A stretch of 64,000 nt of DNA from Emiliania huxleyi CCMP1516 (GCF_000372725.1 NW_005196900.1:156133-220132); one strand, 5' to 3'; positions 40,022-49,919 are shown, numbered from the stretch's first letter. Made by a program: numbers and translations. Notes: a model not told the origin generated them from the letters alone.

Positions 40022-41481
40022 TCAACCGTCGTCGGCTCTCGGTGTTGCCGCCCTATAATCGTCTTCAGCCTCCTGCTCTGTGCCACCGTCCGGTGGCTTG
40101 AAAGGCTCGGTGTCGTGCCAAGTCGCGAGCGGGCCGGGAGGAACGAACGAGGGAGAGATTTGCACTTGCAGTGCGCTCAAGCTCCAGTCTAGGCGGGGCG
40201 CCTTCCGCTCAGCCCCTTCGCGTGCCACCTCGGTGCAGTCCGCTGCGGTTTCGTCTGTTGTGTCCTGGTCTTCCGTCGCCGCCATGTCCTCGCCCGCACC
40301 CTCAGCAGCAATCGCGTCAGCATCGTCGCCCTCTGCTTCTGCCTCTCCATCTGCATCCCCGTTGCTTTGCATCGCCGTGAGCGCGCACCGCAGCACGCCG
40401 GCGGAGAATTCGCGCTCGAGCAGCACCTCATAGCGCATGGTGGTCTCGCCAGACTCGAGCAGCGTCTCCGGTCGGCAGAGGACGGAGCTGCTGCTGCCCA
40501 CCGAGAGCCAGCGGAGGCAGTGCAGCCATTCGCGCCACGCATCTGGCGCCGTCTCGTCTAGAAAGTAGTCCCAATCGTCAAAGGTGCAGCGGCCCGAAGC
40601 CAGCACGGCACCACCGTGTGGCAAGTGCTCGAACGTGGGCTTTGTGTGGGCCATGTCTGCTGGGGCGTCCGGCCCCTCCACCCGCAGCATCCCCTGCATC
40701 TCGAGCCGGTACGTCTTTTCGAGGACGTCCTCGGCCGCGCTCACGTGCAGCTCGGGCGGGAGGACGACGTGGAGCGGCTCGTGCTCATCCTCGACGCGGC
40801 AGGTTGCAGCGAACATGCCACGGAGTGTCTCCTTCACCGCCGTCGAGCCCGCCTCCACCCCTGGCTCGAGAGCAGAGAGCGAGTCGACAATCGACGCAAG
40901 GCGGTGGAGCGCGTCGCTGCGGAGGCTCTCCGCGTCCTCTGGCACCGTTGCCTTCGCCTTGGGCTGCTTGCGGTAGCGCCGCTTGTCGCGGAGCAGCGCC
41001 GATCCTGCCACCTCGAGCAAGCTCGGATTCGCTGACAGACTGTCCTGCTCCGAGCGCAGCGTGGTGGGCTGGGCCATGAGGCGCACGAGGGAGGCAAAGG
41101 GGCTGTCGTCAGCAGCCTCGTCCCACGCGCCGCAAAAGAAATCTGCCAGCCACTGCACGAACCCGCCGTACGGCAACACCGCGGTTGCCGGCCAGGCAGA
41201 GAGGCGTGCGCAGACCAGTGGTGGCAACAACCTCCCCACGAGCTCACTCAGCGGCGCCTCGTCCGCCGTTGCGCCAGGCAGCGAGCGAAACGCGAGGGTG
41301 GCGGCAGCGGCGACGCGCGGCGGGTACGCAGACACGAGCGAGCTCCACAGCTTTCCAGCTGCCCACCGGTTCGAGCACAACGCCAACTGCAGCGAGCCAG
41401 TGGTTGGAGACCCTGCCGCTGGCGATGCAGCCGACGCGCGGCCTGGCGGAGCATCGGCAGGAAGCAACGGCTCGTCGACGA
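40022..41481 (-). CDS. Unknown protein, 3' exon; start not located
   Basis: A ~480-codon frame without an ATG at its beginning. It probably starts as an exon after the pyrimidine-rich (CT)n-ACAG at about 41482-41520, reading ADIVDEPLLPADAPPG. Protein-like throughout: LCSNRWAAGKLWSSLVSAYP, AVLPYGGFVQWLADFFCGAW, LADSLVRL-like helices, LLRDKRRYRKQPKAK, ESLRSDALHRLASIVDSLSA, LHVVLPPELHVSAAEDVLEK, RCTFDDWDYFLDETAPDAWR. It ends in an acidic Ala/Glu/Asp-rich tail. No family recognised. The 5' exon(s) would lie to the right, but that region (41500-41860) is filled with repeats. Confidence 0.5.
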
Positions 41482-41488
41482 TGTCTGC

Positions 41489-41527
<39 letters not shown>

Positions 41528-41590
41528 CTCAGTTACTAATCACCTCTTTTTGCTGTGATTCTGTGTGAGCTCTGTGTCTTGTTTTGCCAA

Positions 41591-41720
41591 GCACTTGGAG
41601 CACTTGGAGTGCAGTCATTAACCTCACATCCAGGGCCGGGGAGCTGAGAAGCGCACCCAGCGAGCCGGATGATCGGCATCGGGCTACGGGCTAGAGAGCC
41701 CTGACCCCTAGCTAGGGGGG
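41591..41720 (+). repeat. Dispersed repeat family B, copy 2
   Basis: Nearly identical to 22829-22955 over about 125 bp (GCACTTGGAGTGCAGTCATT through CCCTAGCTAGGGGGG). Confidence 0.9.
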
Positions 41721-41734
41721 GTGCGCAAGCGAGC

Positions 41735-41835
41735 GAAATTCTTTTTGAGGCGGCTCCAGTGGTGTACCTGTGTTAGTGCCAGTGCGCGCCAGTCCCGTGC
41801 CCAGTGTTGCGAGTAAAATTCTTTTTGCCGCCGAC
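41735..41835 (-). repeat. Dispersed repeat family C, inverted copy
   Basis: Complement of the family core (CTGTGTTAGTGCCAGTGCGC then GCCAGTCCCGTGCCCAGTG), bordered on both sides by AAATTCTTTTT. Ends about 30 bp upstream of the next gene's start codon. Confidence 0.85.
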
Positions 41836-41867
41836 GATTTTGGCCGTGGTGGTGAGGCAATAGCGGC

Positions 41868-42525
41868 ATGGATGGATCAGCCGACCGAGATGCGCTGCGG
41901 TTCGTCTTCGAGGCGTGTGCACAGGACGACGACGGGCGGGTCAAAACGTCGGAGCTGTCCAGCAAGCTGCAGCAAGCCGGCGGCCCCGCGAAGCTTGGCG
42001 TGCTCCTCAGCGTGCTGCAATCGAGTGCAAACGCGGCGTTGGACTGGGAGGAGGCGCTGAGTCTGGCCCAGCTGGACTCGGCCGTGCCCAAGTTGGGGAG
42101 GCTTCCGAGCAGCGAGGAGAAGCGCGAGTCGATGGAGGCTGACCGGGGGTGGGCTCCTGGACCTGGGCTGTGCGGACCGGGGGTGTCCCTCGGCGAGGCC
42201 TCGCTGCTGCTGCTCTTCGAGGGCGCCGAGTGGGAGACGCGCGTCGACGTCGGCCTCACAGTGGAGTACGTCAAGTTGCTGGCGCGAGAGCACTTTGCCG
42301 ACTCGCTGCGCGGAGTCTACGCGGACGCCCAGCTGGTGCTACGCGAGTCGCGATCCCAACCCCCAGCCGCGGCGTCTGTCGCCCAGCCTTCGTCCCTCCC
42401 CTCTCCCCACCCCGCAGGAGCTGCGGCTCGACGGCAAACCGCTGATGGACCCGATGTCGCTGATCGATTACGAGATAGGCGCCGGAACGAGCTCGAGGAT
42501 CGACTGCTCGGTTCGCGAGGTCTGA
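41868..42525 (+). CDS. EF-hand-like plus ubiquitin-like domain protein, two exons
   Basis: Exons 41868-42335 and 42418-42525, GT-AG intron in phase 0 (DAQL|ELRL), 191 residues. Residues ~5-65 resemble a degenerate EF-hand pair (FVFEACAQDDDGRVKTSELS, with Asp/Asp/Gly and terminal Glu spacing, then LDWEEALSLAQL). Residues ~105-191 look like a ubiquitin fold: LLLLFEGAEWETRVDVGLT, then VEYVKLLAREHFADSL, then LELRLDGKPLMDPMSLIDYE then IGAGTSSRIDC. Without splicing, the second part would be lost to another frame, which supports the intron. No C-terminal Gly-Gly, so it is not a conjugated modifier. Function unknown. Confidence 0.6.
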
Positions 42526-42836
42526 CGGTGCAGCGCGCAGTGCGAGGCGTCTCGCGAGCCTTGGTAGGGCCGCGCCAGGGCAGTGTGTCTGGACCAGCAC
42601 AGCAGGGCAACACGCGAGGCTAAACACGCGAGGCTACTCGCAGCCGTCTCTCAGAACGAGAGCGCACGACGAGTTGAGAGGAAGAGAGAGCGGGAGAGCG
42701 ATAACTGGCGATAACTCGGGGGACAGCGTCATCCAATGTCGTCTCTTTTATCATGTAATATGACGAATACACAACGGCCAACACAACCAACTACAGACTC
42801 GGAGCCCACGGCGAGGAGGATGACTGTCCTTACGTA
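42526..42836. other. Spacer between convergent genes
   Basis: 3' ends of both flanking genes. No gene or repeat recognised. Confidence 0.5.
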
Positions 42837-44413
42837 TTAGGGTTGCCTGGAGGCGGTCACCCACCCGTCTGGCGCCTGCTGCTCGACAAGCAGCAAGTGC
42901 CTCCGCGTGGCCTCGGCGATCTCCGAGACGCGTATGCGGTCGAAGTTGCCGGCGAAGCGTGTCTTTTGGGCGAAGGGGTCCTCGAGGGCGATCATCAGGT
43001 TGACGAGGCCGGCCGAAGCGAGCTGGACGGCGCACGCGAACAGGATGGCGAAGAGGAGCGCGCGGTCGGGGTCGTCGCCAGACTGCTCCGCCTCCTCGAC
43101 GATGGAGGCGTAGTATGGGCCGTACAGCACGGGCATGATGAGGACGTAGACGCGCGAGAAGGCGCGGAACACCTGCGGTGCGGCGCTCCTTGATCTAGAC
43201 TCAACTCACATCAACTGACATGGACAAGAACAAAGCGCGCAGTGCCTGCGGCGTGCGGTACTCCTTGATGGCGGTGAGCTGCTCCCACGCGATGCCGATC
43301 TGCGAGATGTACGAGTCGAGCCGGTGCGCCTCTCCGCCCGGGAGGCCTATGGGAAGGCTCCGAGCCGCTCCCGAGAAGGTTCGTGGAAGAGCCGGGGCCC
43401 GCCTCTCTGGTCTGGAGGCCTCGCGTCTTGAGCTCCTGCACGAGCGCCTGCGGAAGGGGAGGGAGGGGGGGGGGTGGCGAGGGGAGGGGGGAGGGGCGAC
43501 GGGCTCGTCCGGGAGGCCCCGCGTATCTGCCCCTGCGCGCCTGCAGCTGCGAGAGGGAGCCGTCCACGAGCAGCTTGAACTCGTTGGCAAGCGCGTGCCG
43601 CCGCGCTTGGTCCTCTGCTGCGCCGTAGAGGCGCATGACGTGCCGCAGGCGCATGTAGCGGGGGACGGCGAAGTAGGCGACGAGCGTCGAGAGCAGCCGG
43701 CCGAAGAGGTCGTGCAGCTGCTCTCGCCCCGCTGGCGGCTCGAGCAGCTCGCTCATCCTCCTCCACTCGCCGCCGTCTTTGACCTTCCAGGTGTGCACCG
43801 CACTCCACAGCCGGGTCACGAGCGACATGACCGTGCTCAGCAGCGAGAGGGCCATCTCCCGCCGCCCAAAGGACCAGCCGATGCACTGCGAGATCGGGAA
43901 GATGACCGCCATCGACACCAGGTTCCAGTCGAGACCGAACGAGAGCCCCACCGAGGCGCCGCCGCGGCCGTACAAGATGACCGACGCGACTGCAATCACG
44001 CAGCCGAGCACGGAGTCGAAGGAGAGGAGCGCCCGGAAGGCGAGGTTGAAGGCGGCGACCAGGTTCAGGACCGTCCCGCATCCCGGCACCTTGCACCTTG
44101 CTGCCTCCACGCGGGACTGCAGCGTCTCAAAGTCGTCGGACGGCGCCGCCTCGGGGAGGAAGGACTCGTGGAGGCTGAGGAGGGAGGACGCGGCGGCCGT
44201 CCGCTTCCCCATGCTGCCGCTAAGTTCAACCTCGCATCGCTCAACCTCTGAGACGGGAAGGCTCTGCCGCAGATGGATGGCGTGGCCGGAGAGGAACCGG
44301 TTGTACGACGCCATCGCGGGCGACTCCAGCGGACCCGGCTGGCGTCCCGAATAGCACGCGTTGATGAGACGGCGGCAAGGCGAGGGACGTGGCGGTGACG
44401 TCTGCATGGGCAT
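42837..44413 (-). CDS. Multi-pass membrane protein of an algal family resembling bestrophins, four exons
   Basis: Model: 44413-43541, 43447-43420, 43346-43246, 43172-42837, about 445 residues, in phase, all three introns apparently GC-AG. Hydrophobic segments: FNLAFRALLSFDSVLGCVIA with VASVILYG, WNLVSMAVIFPISQCIGWSF, and in the last exon VYVLIMPVLYGPYYASI and LLFAILFACAVQLASAGLVN. The series GLDWNLVSMAVIFPIS ... RREMALSLL ... IKEYRTPQ|FRAFSRVYVLIMP ... ALEDPF matches an uncharacterised family I know from algae and oomycetes with a similar plan to bestrophin anion channels (wide helical pairs, LEDPF box). Ion transport is inference. The 28-nt second exon is the least certain part. Confidence 0.62.
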
Positions 44414-45602
44414 CTCCGGTGTGCGCGCCACTGGTGGGGTGGCCTTGCCGTCGGGGAAGCGTTATTTGCTCAGAAGAAAAAACATTTTTTCCGGCCGCCT
44501 AAGCGATTCCTGCGAGGACGGCGAGGCACTTAGCTCACTTTACCGCCCTCGCCGCAGGCAAGCTCATTCACAATCTCTGCTCTGCGATGCCGATGGCACT
44601 GTGATCTGTGTGCTGTGAAGAACGAAGATACGTTGCTCCTGCAGCCCTAGCCAATTCTTGGTGGTCCAAGTCACCTCGTCGAGGTACTGGGCCCGCGTCA
44701 GCTTAGACCTTAGTGGTGTTGTGTGCCGGTGATAGTACTAGCACGCCAGTTCGCACCTGTGTCGAGCCTGTGTGCTGTGAGAGATAAATAAATAAATAAA
44801 AACGGTCAAACTCTGAGACGAGATGGGATTTAGGGACATGTGTCCCCGCCCTGCACGATCTTGGTGTGAGGGATCTTCAATCCGTCCCCTCACCCCCTGG
44901 TCACTACCCGACACTAGAAGAGCAGCAAGAGTTGGGGCTGCGGCTACGCGGCTGCGGCTGCGGGAGGGGCTATGGTCGCGGGAGAGCCGCTGCGCCGCGT
45001 GGGCGCGCCTACACCGCGCTTGCTCCGCTCGCCACCTCTCGCAAAGGTCCAAAGTCGGCTCGTTGTGCGAGTATATGGGACACGGTGTCTCAAATATGAG
45101 GGGTTTTGACTCCTACCGGCTCCTGACGCTATCCCTGGCAGCTCTAATGACCAGGATCAGTAGTGCTATGATAGAGGGTGCCCATACTAGCGCAGGAGCT
45201 GCCACACTCGCCCGGACCGTCCCCTTCTGGGGCCGGTTCCGCAGCCCGCGAGAGCCAACAGCGGGGCCGTGCCGCGGGTGCCTACTGCCGAGTGCCACAA
45301 ACACTGCGCCGTCCCGCCATCACCTACAGGCTGTCTTGTGTGATGGTTGGGATGTCCAAACGCCACCATCTTGGCTCTTGCGACCTCACACCCGCGAGCT
45401 GTATGGGTGGTCCTGACGTCGACAGACGCCCGATGACCACGGTGAAGCTGAGCCGGAACGCGTCGACAGGTCTCGTCTGAGCCCGTGGCGGTCGCCGGCT
45501 GAGTCGCTGTGCACGGACCGGTACCTCAGGCGTCACCTCCGCAGCCTCAGGTCTCACACTCCATCACCTCCGCCGGGACGCCTTCGATGGCACGCTCGGC
45601 GG

Positions 45603-45751
45603 CGAGTTTGTGGCAGCTCCATCTCGAGTACGGCGTCGAGCCTACTCACTCCTGTTGGATCTGTGCACTCCCTGGGACCCAGGGAGTGCACAGATCCAGC
45701 AAGTGGTGCGTCCCGGCAGCCCGCGCTGGCTGCGGAGCTGCCACAAACTCG
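45603..45751. repeat. Large imperfect inverted repeat
   Basis: Inner arms of 20 bp (45657-45676 and 45678-45697) are perfect with a 1-nt centre; outer arms of 18 bp (45603-45620 and 45734-45751) are also perfect. The whole 149-bp block could fold into one hairpin. Confidence 0.95.
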
Positions 45752-45889
45752 AGACACGCTTTTTGGGACATTTTCGACGCTTTTGTCCCATATACTCGCA
45801 CAACATGCCAGTCATAGCTGTGAGAGAGAGTTGTTTTGTTTAAATTTTTTGTTCAGCACGAAGCACGTTCGTCGTTCGCCGCCTTCCAG

Positions 45890-45982
45890 AGGAAAAAGAA
45901 TTTTACCCCGTCGCTCTCACGACACTAGGCACGGGACTGGCGCGCACTGGCACTAAGACTAACACAGAAAAAGAATTCACGC
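45890..45982 (+). repeat. Dispersed repeat family C, copy
   Basis: Core GCACGGGACTGGCGCGCACT then GGCACTAAGACTAACACAG, bordered by AAAAAGAATT on both sides. Confidence 0.88.
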
Positions 45983-46007
45983 AGTCCTTGTACAATAGAG
46001 CGTACGA

Positions 46008-47198
46008 TCACAAGGAGTCCTCCAGATGCGTCTCCGCCGCGCGCCAGTCACACGGCAGCGCGAGAAGCCGCAGGTGCCTCGCAACAGCGGCAAAGGCGCT
46101 CCTCAGCTCCATGCCCGACGTCGCCTCGACGCCTGCAAGGATCGCGGCTCGAGCGACCATGAGCGCCTTCCCCAGCGCGTTCGCCTCACAACATAGCCGA
46201 GTGTGCACCCGCCCCTCGCGCGACTCAAACTCGAATGGCGACTGCTGAACCGAGTACAGGCCGAACGTGCGAGCGAGCGCCGGCGCCTGCAGAGCGTTTG
46301 ATGAGTTTGCTGCGACGCCCCACGCGCCGTCGTGCGGCGCAGCCTCAATCAGCAGGACGCCTTGCGTGCTGAGCAGGAGGCGGCGCAGGCCCTCGTCCTG
46401 CGAGAACTTGAGCAGGCAGACGACCGACCCCACCAGTACGTGCACCCCGTGGTGGCCCCACCACGTGTAGTCGGCCACCCGCCTCGTTGCTCTTGCGGCC
46501 ACCTCCTTCGACTCGGCCGCAGTACGGATCGTAGCTTGCGTGCGAAGGGCGTCCGCCAGCGATTCGTGTGGCGGCACGCCACCGCTCGGAGCGAGCAAAT
46601 GCTGCTTGAAGGCCATGAGCAGCGCCTCTGACGTGGCGAATCGCAGCCTCATGCCACGATGGCTCACAGTCACACCGGCGCCGCAGGGCCAAAAGTTGCT
46701 AAACGGCGAGTTGTGGAAGGCGATCACGCCCGAAGGCGCGCCGTTCCGTGGTGTGCAGTCGAAGACGGCTCCCTTGAACTTGGGATTGAAGATCAGGATG
46801 GCGGGATCGTGGAGCTCAGCGCTCCAGCCAAGAGGGTCGCTCGGCCTCAAGGCCAACACCAGCGCCCGGCGACGCACGCTACCTGCCGCGCAATCGACTG
46901 TAGCAACCGCACTGTGGACATCTGCAGCGGCCTCGTCCGTGATGGTCAGCTCATCGCCATGGTCTCGGAATCCGAGCTGGATCAGCGCCGCCTCAACACC
47001 AGCAACACTCAATAGCTCCGCGGCAACGCGCGGGTTTGCGCGGCGCAGGGTCCGTTTCGCCGGGTCGGCGGCATTCAGCAGCAGTTTCCGAAGGAGCCCA
47101 CACGCATGGAGGAAGGCGTCGCTGCTCGTGTACTGACTGTCGGCGAGCGAGGCCAGCGCGTGCGAGAATGGGCCAGTGTCGCCGGCTGCGAGACACAT
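46008..47198 (-). CDS. PUB domain-NADAR domain protein
   Basis: 396 residues from the first ATG at 47198; the frame is open to 47279 but lacks an ATG there. Residues ~15-95 fit a PUB/PUG domain (FLHACGLLRKLLLNAADPAK, RTLRRANPRVAAELLSVAGV, EAALIQLGFRDHGDELTI), the p97/VCP-binding module of peptide N-glycanase. Residues ~150-370 fit the NADAR/YbiA superfamily: FHNSPFSNFWPCG, MRLRFATSEALLMAFKQHL, EVAARATRRV, HVLVGSVVCLLKFSQDEGLR, LLLSTQGVLLIEAAPHDGAW then GV, and ALGKALMVAR. NADAR members cleave N-glycosidic bonds (riboflavin intermediates, ADP-ribosylated guanine). Linked to a PUB domain, it may act with p97/ubiquitin machinery; that is inference. Single exon. Confidence 0.75.
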   Translation of the reverse strand: MCLAAGDTGPFSHALASLADSQYTSSDAFLHACGLLRKLLLNAADPAKRTLRRANPRVAAELLSVAGVEAALIQLGFRDHGDELTITDEAAADVHSAVATVDCAAGSVRRRALVLALRPSDPLGWSAELHDPAILIFNPKFKGAVFDCTPRNGAPSGVIAFHNSPFSNFWPCGAGVTVSHRGMRLRFATSEALLMAFKQHLLAPSGGVPPHESLADALRTQATIRTAAESKEVAARATRRVADYTWWGHHGVHVLVGSVVCLLKFSQDEGLRRLLLSTQGVLLIEAAPHDGAWGVAANSSNALQAPALARTFGLYSVQQSPFEFESREGRVHTRLCCEANALGKALMVARAAILAGVEATSGMELRSAFAAVARHLRLLALPCDWRAAETHLEDSL

Positions 47199-47639
47199 AC
47201 ACACATGCACAGGCCAGGACCAGGTCGGACCTTGGCGGCTGTGCAACGGGAATTCTTGTTTGTAAAATTTGGGAAACAAGCTAGCATGAGCCCGATCCGT
47301 CGCAGTGCTCTTGCGTTACGGCGGTAGTGATCTAATCAACAACATACCTAAAACCCGAATGCCACGTTCGGATCGCTTCTCATCGCAAACCCTGTCAGCA
47401 GTCCACCCTCGGGTATGTTCGTAAGAGCTACATACACTGAAAACCTTTGAGTTTGATTTGAGGGTACGTTCGCAAGAGCCACATACTCGTACCCGGTAAA
47501 AAAACGGAAAACGCGGCCGTTCCCTGTTGCGTGTCAACGAGAGTCACATATCGCTTGGGGGCGACGCGGCTGGCCGCTGTGCAAGGCAGGCAGGCGACCC
47601 AACATAGCACCACCGCCACAGCCGCATCCTCCATCGTAC
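47199..47639. other. Divergent intergenic region
   Basis: Between start codons of the PUB-NADAR gene (minus) and the sulfotransferase gene (plus). Contains a short direct repeat (GGGTA[TC]GTTCG[TC]AAGAGC, near 47412 and 47462). Probably holds both promoters. Confidence 0.5.
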
Positions 47640-49919
47640 ATGGCAGCTACGGTCGGTGACCCGCCGCAAGTGCAGGACCTCCACCCGGGCCTGATCGCAT
47701 TTGTGACGGAGAACCCAACCCCCGATATCAGTCTCGCTGTACGACAGTTGCAGGGCTCGCAGGGACACGTGCTAGCTATCTCGCCGCCGCGGACTCAGCA
47801 TGCCGTGCTCTCCGTGGGCGCGAATTGGGCCAACCTGACACGTGCAGAGGAGGCCACCGAGCACTGGGCGCGCCTAGCAGCCCGGCACGGAACGTCGTCT
47901 GACTCCACAGTCCAGCGCAATATCCGCCGCTGGCTGATACTGCGCGAGGTGATCCGCGAGAGGCCGGATATTCGTCCAGACACCGCGCTCGTCCTCGTCG
48001 AACGCAACGTGCTGCTCTTCCAGGACATCAAGCGCTGGCTGCACGTCGTGCGGAGCAGTCCGTCGCACGGCGCGAGTGTCGCGGCCCTCGCGGGTCGTGC
48101 AGTCCTAATCCTATCTCCCGAGGCGCTGGCTCGCTTCGCCACCTACCTGAGGTGGCTCACTGCCGGTCCAACCTCGCGGCTCGCGGCAGAGCTTGATCGC
48201 TTCGGTGTGCCCGCTGCGCAGCGCAGCGAGGCTGCGCGGCCACAGCTCGCGGTGGGGAGCCGTCATGCGCTGCTGCACCGTCGCTGCACCAATCGGTCAG
48301 CCGCGCGGGCCAACTGCACCTTTCTGCGTGCGCCTCACCGCAGAGCTTTGCCCGCGGATCTCCCCACGGCCACGGCTCTCCCCATGTGGGCGGAGTTTGA
48401 CGCGGTGCGAGCCTTTTGCAAGCGCTCCAAGGAGAGCTCTCTGGCGTACAGTCTTCTCCCGATCCGCTGCTCCCTCTGTCGGTCTGAGGCCGACCCCTTC
48501 ACCGGCAACTGCGCAAGCTCGGACTACCGAGAAGACCACCGTGCCCACCTGGAGCAGGCGTACGAACAGCAGCCCGCCGGCCCGTGCTCGACGGAGTACC
48601 GCACCGACCCCGAAGGGACTGTCGCGTACCGCATGGATAGCGTGCCGTGGGGCAGGAGCAACGCGGAAAGCGTGCAGGCGCTCAAGCCCGCGCCATCGCT
48701 GGCTGGGACGGACGCTGGGCGATGGCTCGCATCACTGAGGCTGCGGGGCACTTCTTGGCTAGTTCGAAGCTCCAGCGGGCATCTGCACCGCTTGTGCCTT
48801 GCCAACCTCAGAGGACCCGCCGCCGTCACGGCGCCGTACATGGGCCTGTTGGTGTCCGGACGCAGGCAACCCTCGCCGCGGGGCGGCGCGGCGTTGCAAA
48901 TTTCCGACGGTAGCGAGGCGGGCGGCAACAAGAGCAGGGGCAGCGTGGGCGACGGCGGCGGCGAGAGCGGCAACTTCCTCGTCCTCACCTATGGCCGAGC
49001 CGGCTCGACCTGGTTCATGGAGCAGCTGGCTCGGTACAACTGCGTCGCTACCGTCACCGCCGAGCCGCTGACGGTCCTGCAGGGTTGGATTCCCACAAAA
49101 GTGGCGCCGATGACGCTGTGGCAAAACTGGACGCACAGCCAGAGCGCCGAGCGCGTGCTGCACGACCTCGACAGTGCCTTTTCCACGGCGCCCTGGGAGC
49201 TGCACCGGGACGGGGCATGCCGCAAGCCGCCCTGCCGCATACCACCGCCGCGGAAGCTTTGCAGCGGAGAGCCATCATGCTGTTCGCGCGCGTCCCGCGG
49301 AATGAAGGTGATGCTGCCGCTCTTGCCTCCCAGGGGTGGCGCCGATGCGCTCCTGTCCGCCGCGGTCGAGCGGCGGTGGCAGGTGCTGCACTTGATCCGC
49401 GCGTCCGTCATCCGGCGCGCAATCTCGGTGCAGCGGATGCAAATCACGGGCGTGCACCACACAAAGGCGCAGAAAGAGAGCGCCGCGGGCACGGGCAAGA
49501 TCGACCGCATCCAGGTATCGCCGGAGGCGCTCGCGGGCCTGACAATGGACTACGTCGCCATGATCACGCGGCACCGGAGGGCCATTCGCGACGCTATTCC
49601 CGAGGCGCGCACCCTCGAGCTCTTCTACGAGGACGTGCTGATGCAACGGCCTGGGAACCGGTGGCGAGACATCCTTGACTTTCTCGCCTTTGCCCCTCGG
49701 CAGCCGACCGCCCACCAAGCGCGTGAGTTGCTCCAGATCTCGCCCACCACCCTCGTCGCGTGCGAGCGCCTCGTCGAGCAGTACGACGTGCTCGAGCGGC
49801 TACTGCGAGAGCAGCTGCGCTCGCTCAAGGACGACCAGCAGGCGATCCTCACCTACGCCTTGAGCGAGTGCAGACGGCCAAGCGGCACGCCACCGGTCAG
49901 GCGGTACCTGCGCAGATGA
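47640..49919 (+). CDS. Sulfotransferase with long N-terminal domain
   Basis: 759 residues, single exon, ATG at 47640. The C-terminal ~310 residues carry the PAPS-dependent sulfotransferase signature: 5' phosphosulfate loop FLVLTYGRAGSTWFMEQL (about residues 446-463), then a central Asp/His-poor loop, the 3' phosphate motif LHLIRASVIRRAISVQRM (about 582-599) and LELFYEDVL. This type sulfates carbohydrates, usually in the Golgi. The N-terminal ~300 residues are also folded (RWLILREVIRERPDIRPDTA then LVLVERNVLLFQDIKRWL, GRAVLILSPEALARFATYLR) and remotely recall a glycosyltransferase, which I cannot confirm. A Cys-containing linker and a Gly/Ser-rich spacer (about 415-445) separate the parts. No signal peptide is evident. 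Confidence 0.72.
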   Translation: MAATVGDPPQVQDLHPGLIAFVTENPTPDISLAVRQLQGSQGHVLAISPPRTQHAVLSVGANWANLTRAEEATEHWARLAARHGTSSDSTVQRNIRRWLILREVIRERPDIRPDTALVLVERNVLLFQDIKRWLHVVRSSPSHGASVAALAGRAVLILSPEALARFATYLRWLTAGPTSRLAAELDRFGVPAAQRSEAARPQLAVGSRHALLHRRCTNRSAARANCTFLRAPHRRALPADLPTATALPMWAEFDAVRAFCKRSKESSLAYSLLPIRCSLCRSEADPFTGNCASSDYREDHRAHLEQAYEQQPAGPCSTEYRTDPEGTVAYRMDSVPWGRSNAESVQALKPAPSLAGTDAGRWLASLRLRGTSWLVRSSSGHLHRLCLANLRGPAAVTAPYMGLLVSGRRQPSPRGGAALQISDGSEAGGNKSRGSVGDGGGESGNFLVLTYGRAGSTWFMEQLARYNCVATVTAEPLTVLQGWIPTKVAPMTLWQNWTHSQSAERVLHDLDSAFSTAPWELHRDGACRKPPCRIPPPRKLCSGEPSCCSRASRGMKVMLPLLPPRGGADALLSAAVERRWQVLHLIRASVIRRAISVQRMQITGVHHTKAQKESAAGTGKIDRIQVSPEALAGLTMDYVAMITRHRRAIRDAIPEARTLELFYEDVLMQRPGNRWRDILDFLAFAPRQPTAHQARELLQISPTTLVACERLVEQYDVLERLLREQLRSLKDDQQAILTYALSECRRPSGTPPVRRYLRR

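Larger units (their letters stand above)
44414..46007. other. Spacer with hairpin and repeat
   Basis: Contains TAAATAAA runs near 44785, a degenerate family C-like segment (44735-44775), a large inverted repeat (45603-45751) and a family C copy (45890-45982). Plus-strand frames in 44823-45480 lack recognisable features. Confidence 0.55.

Noticed and set aside
44823-45416. 197-codon plus-strand frame
   Set aside because: No recognisable protein character; neighbouring sequence is hairpin and repeats.
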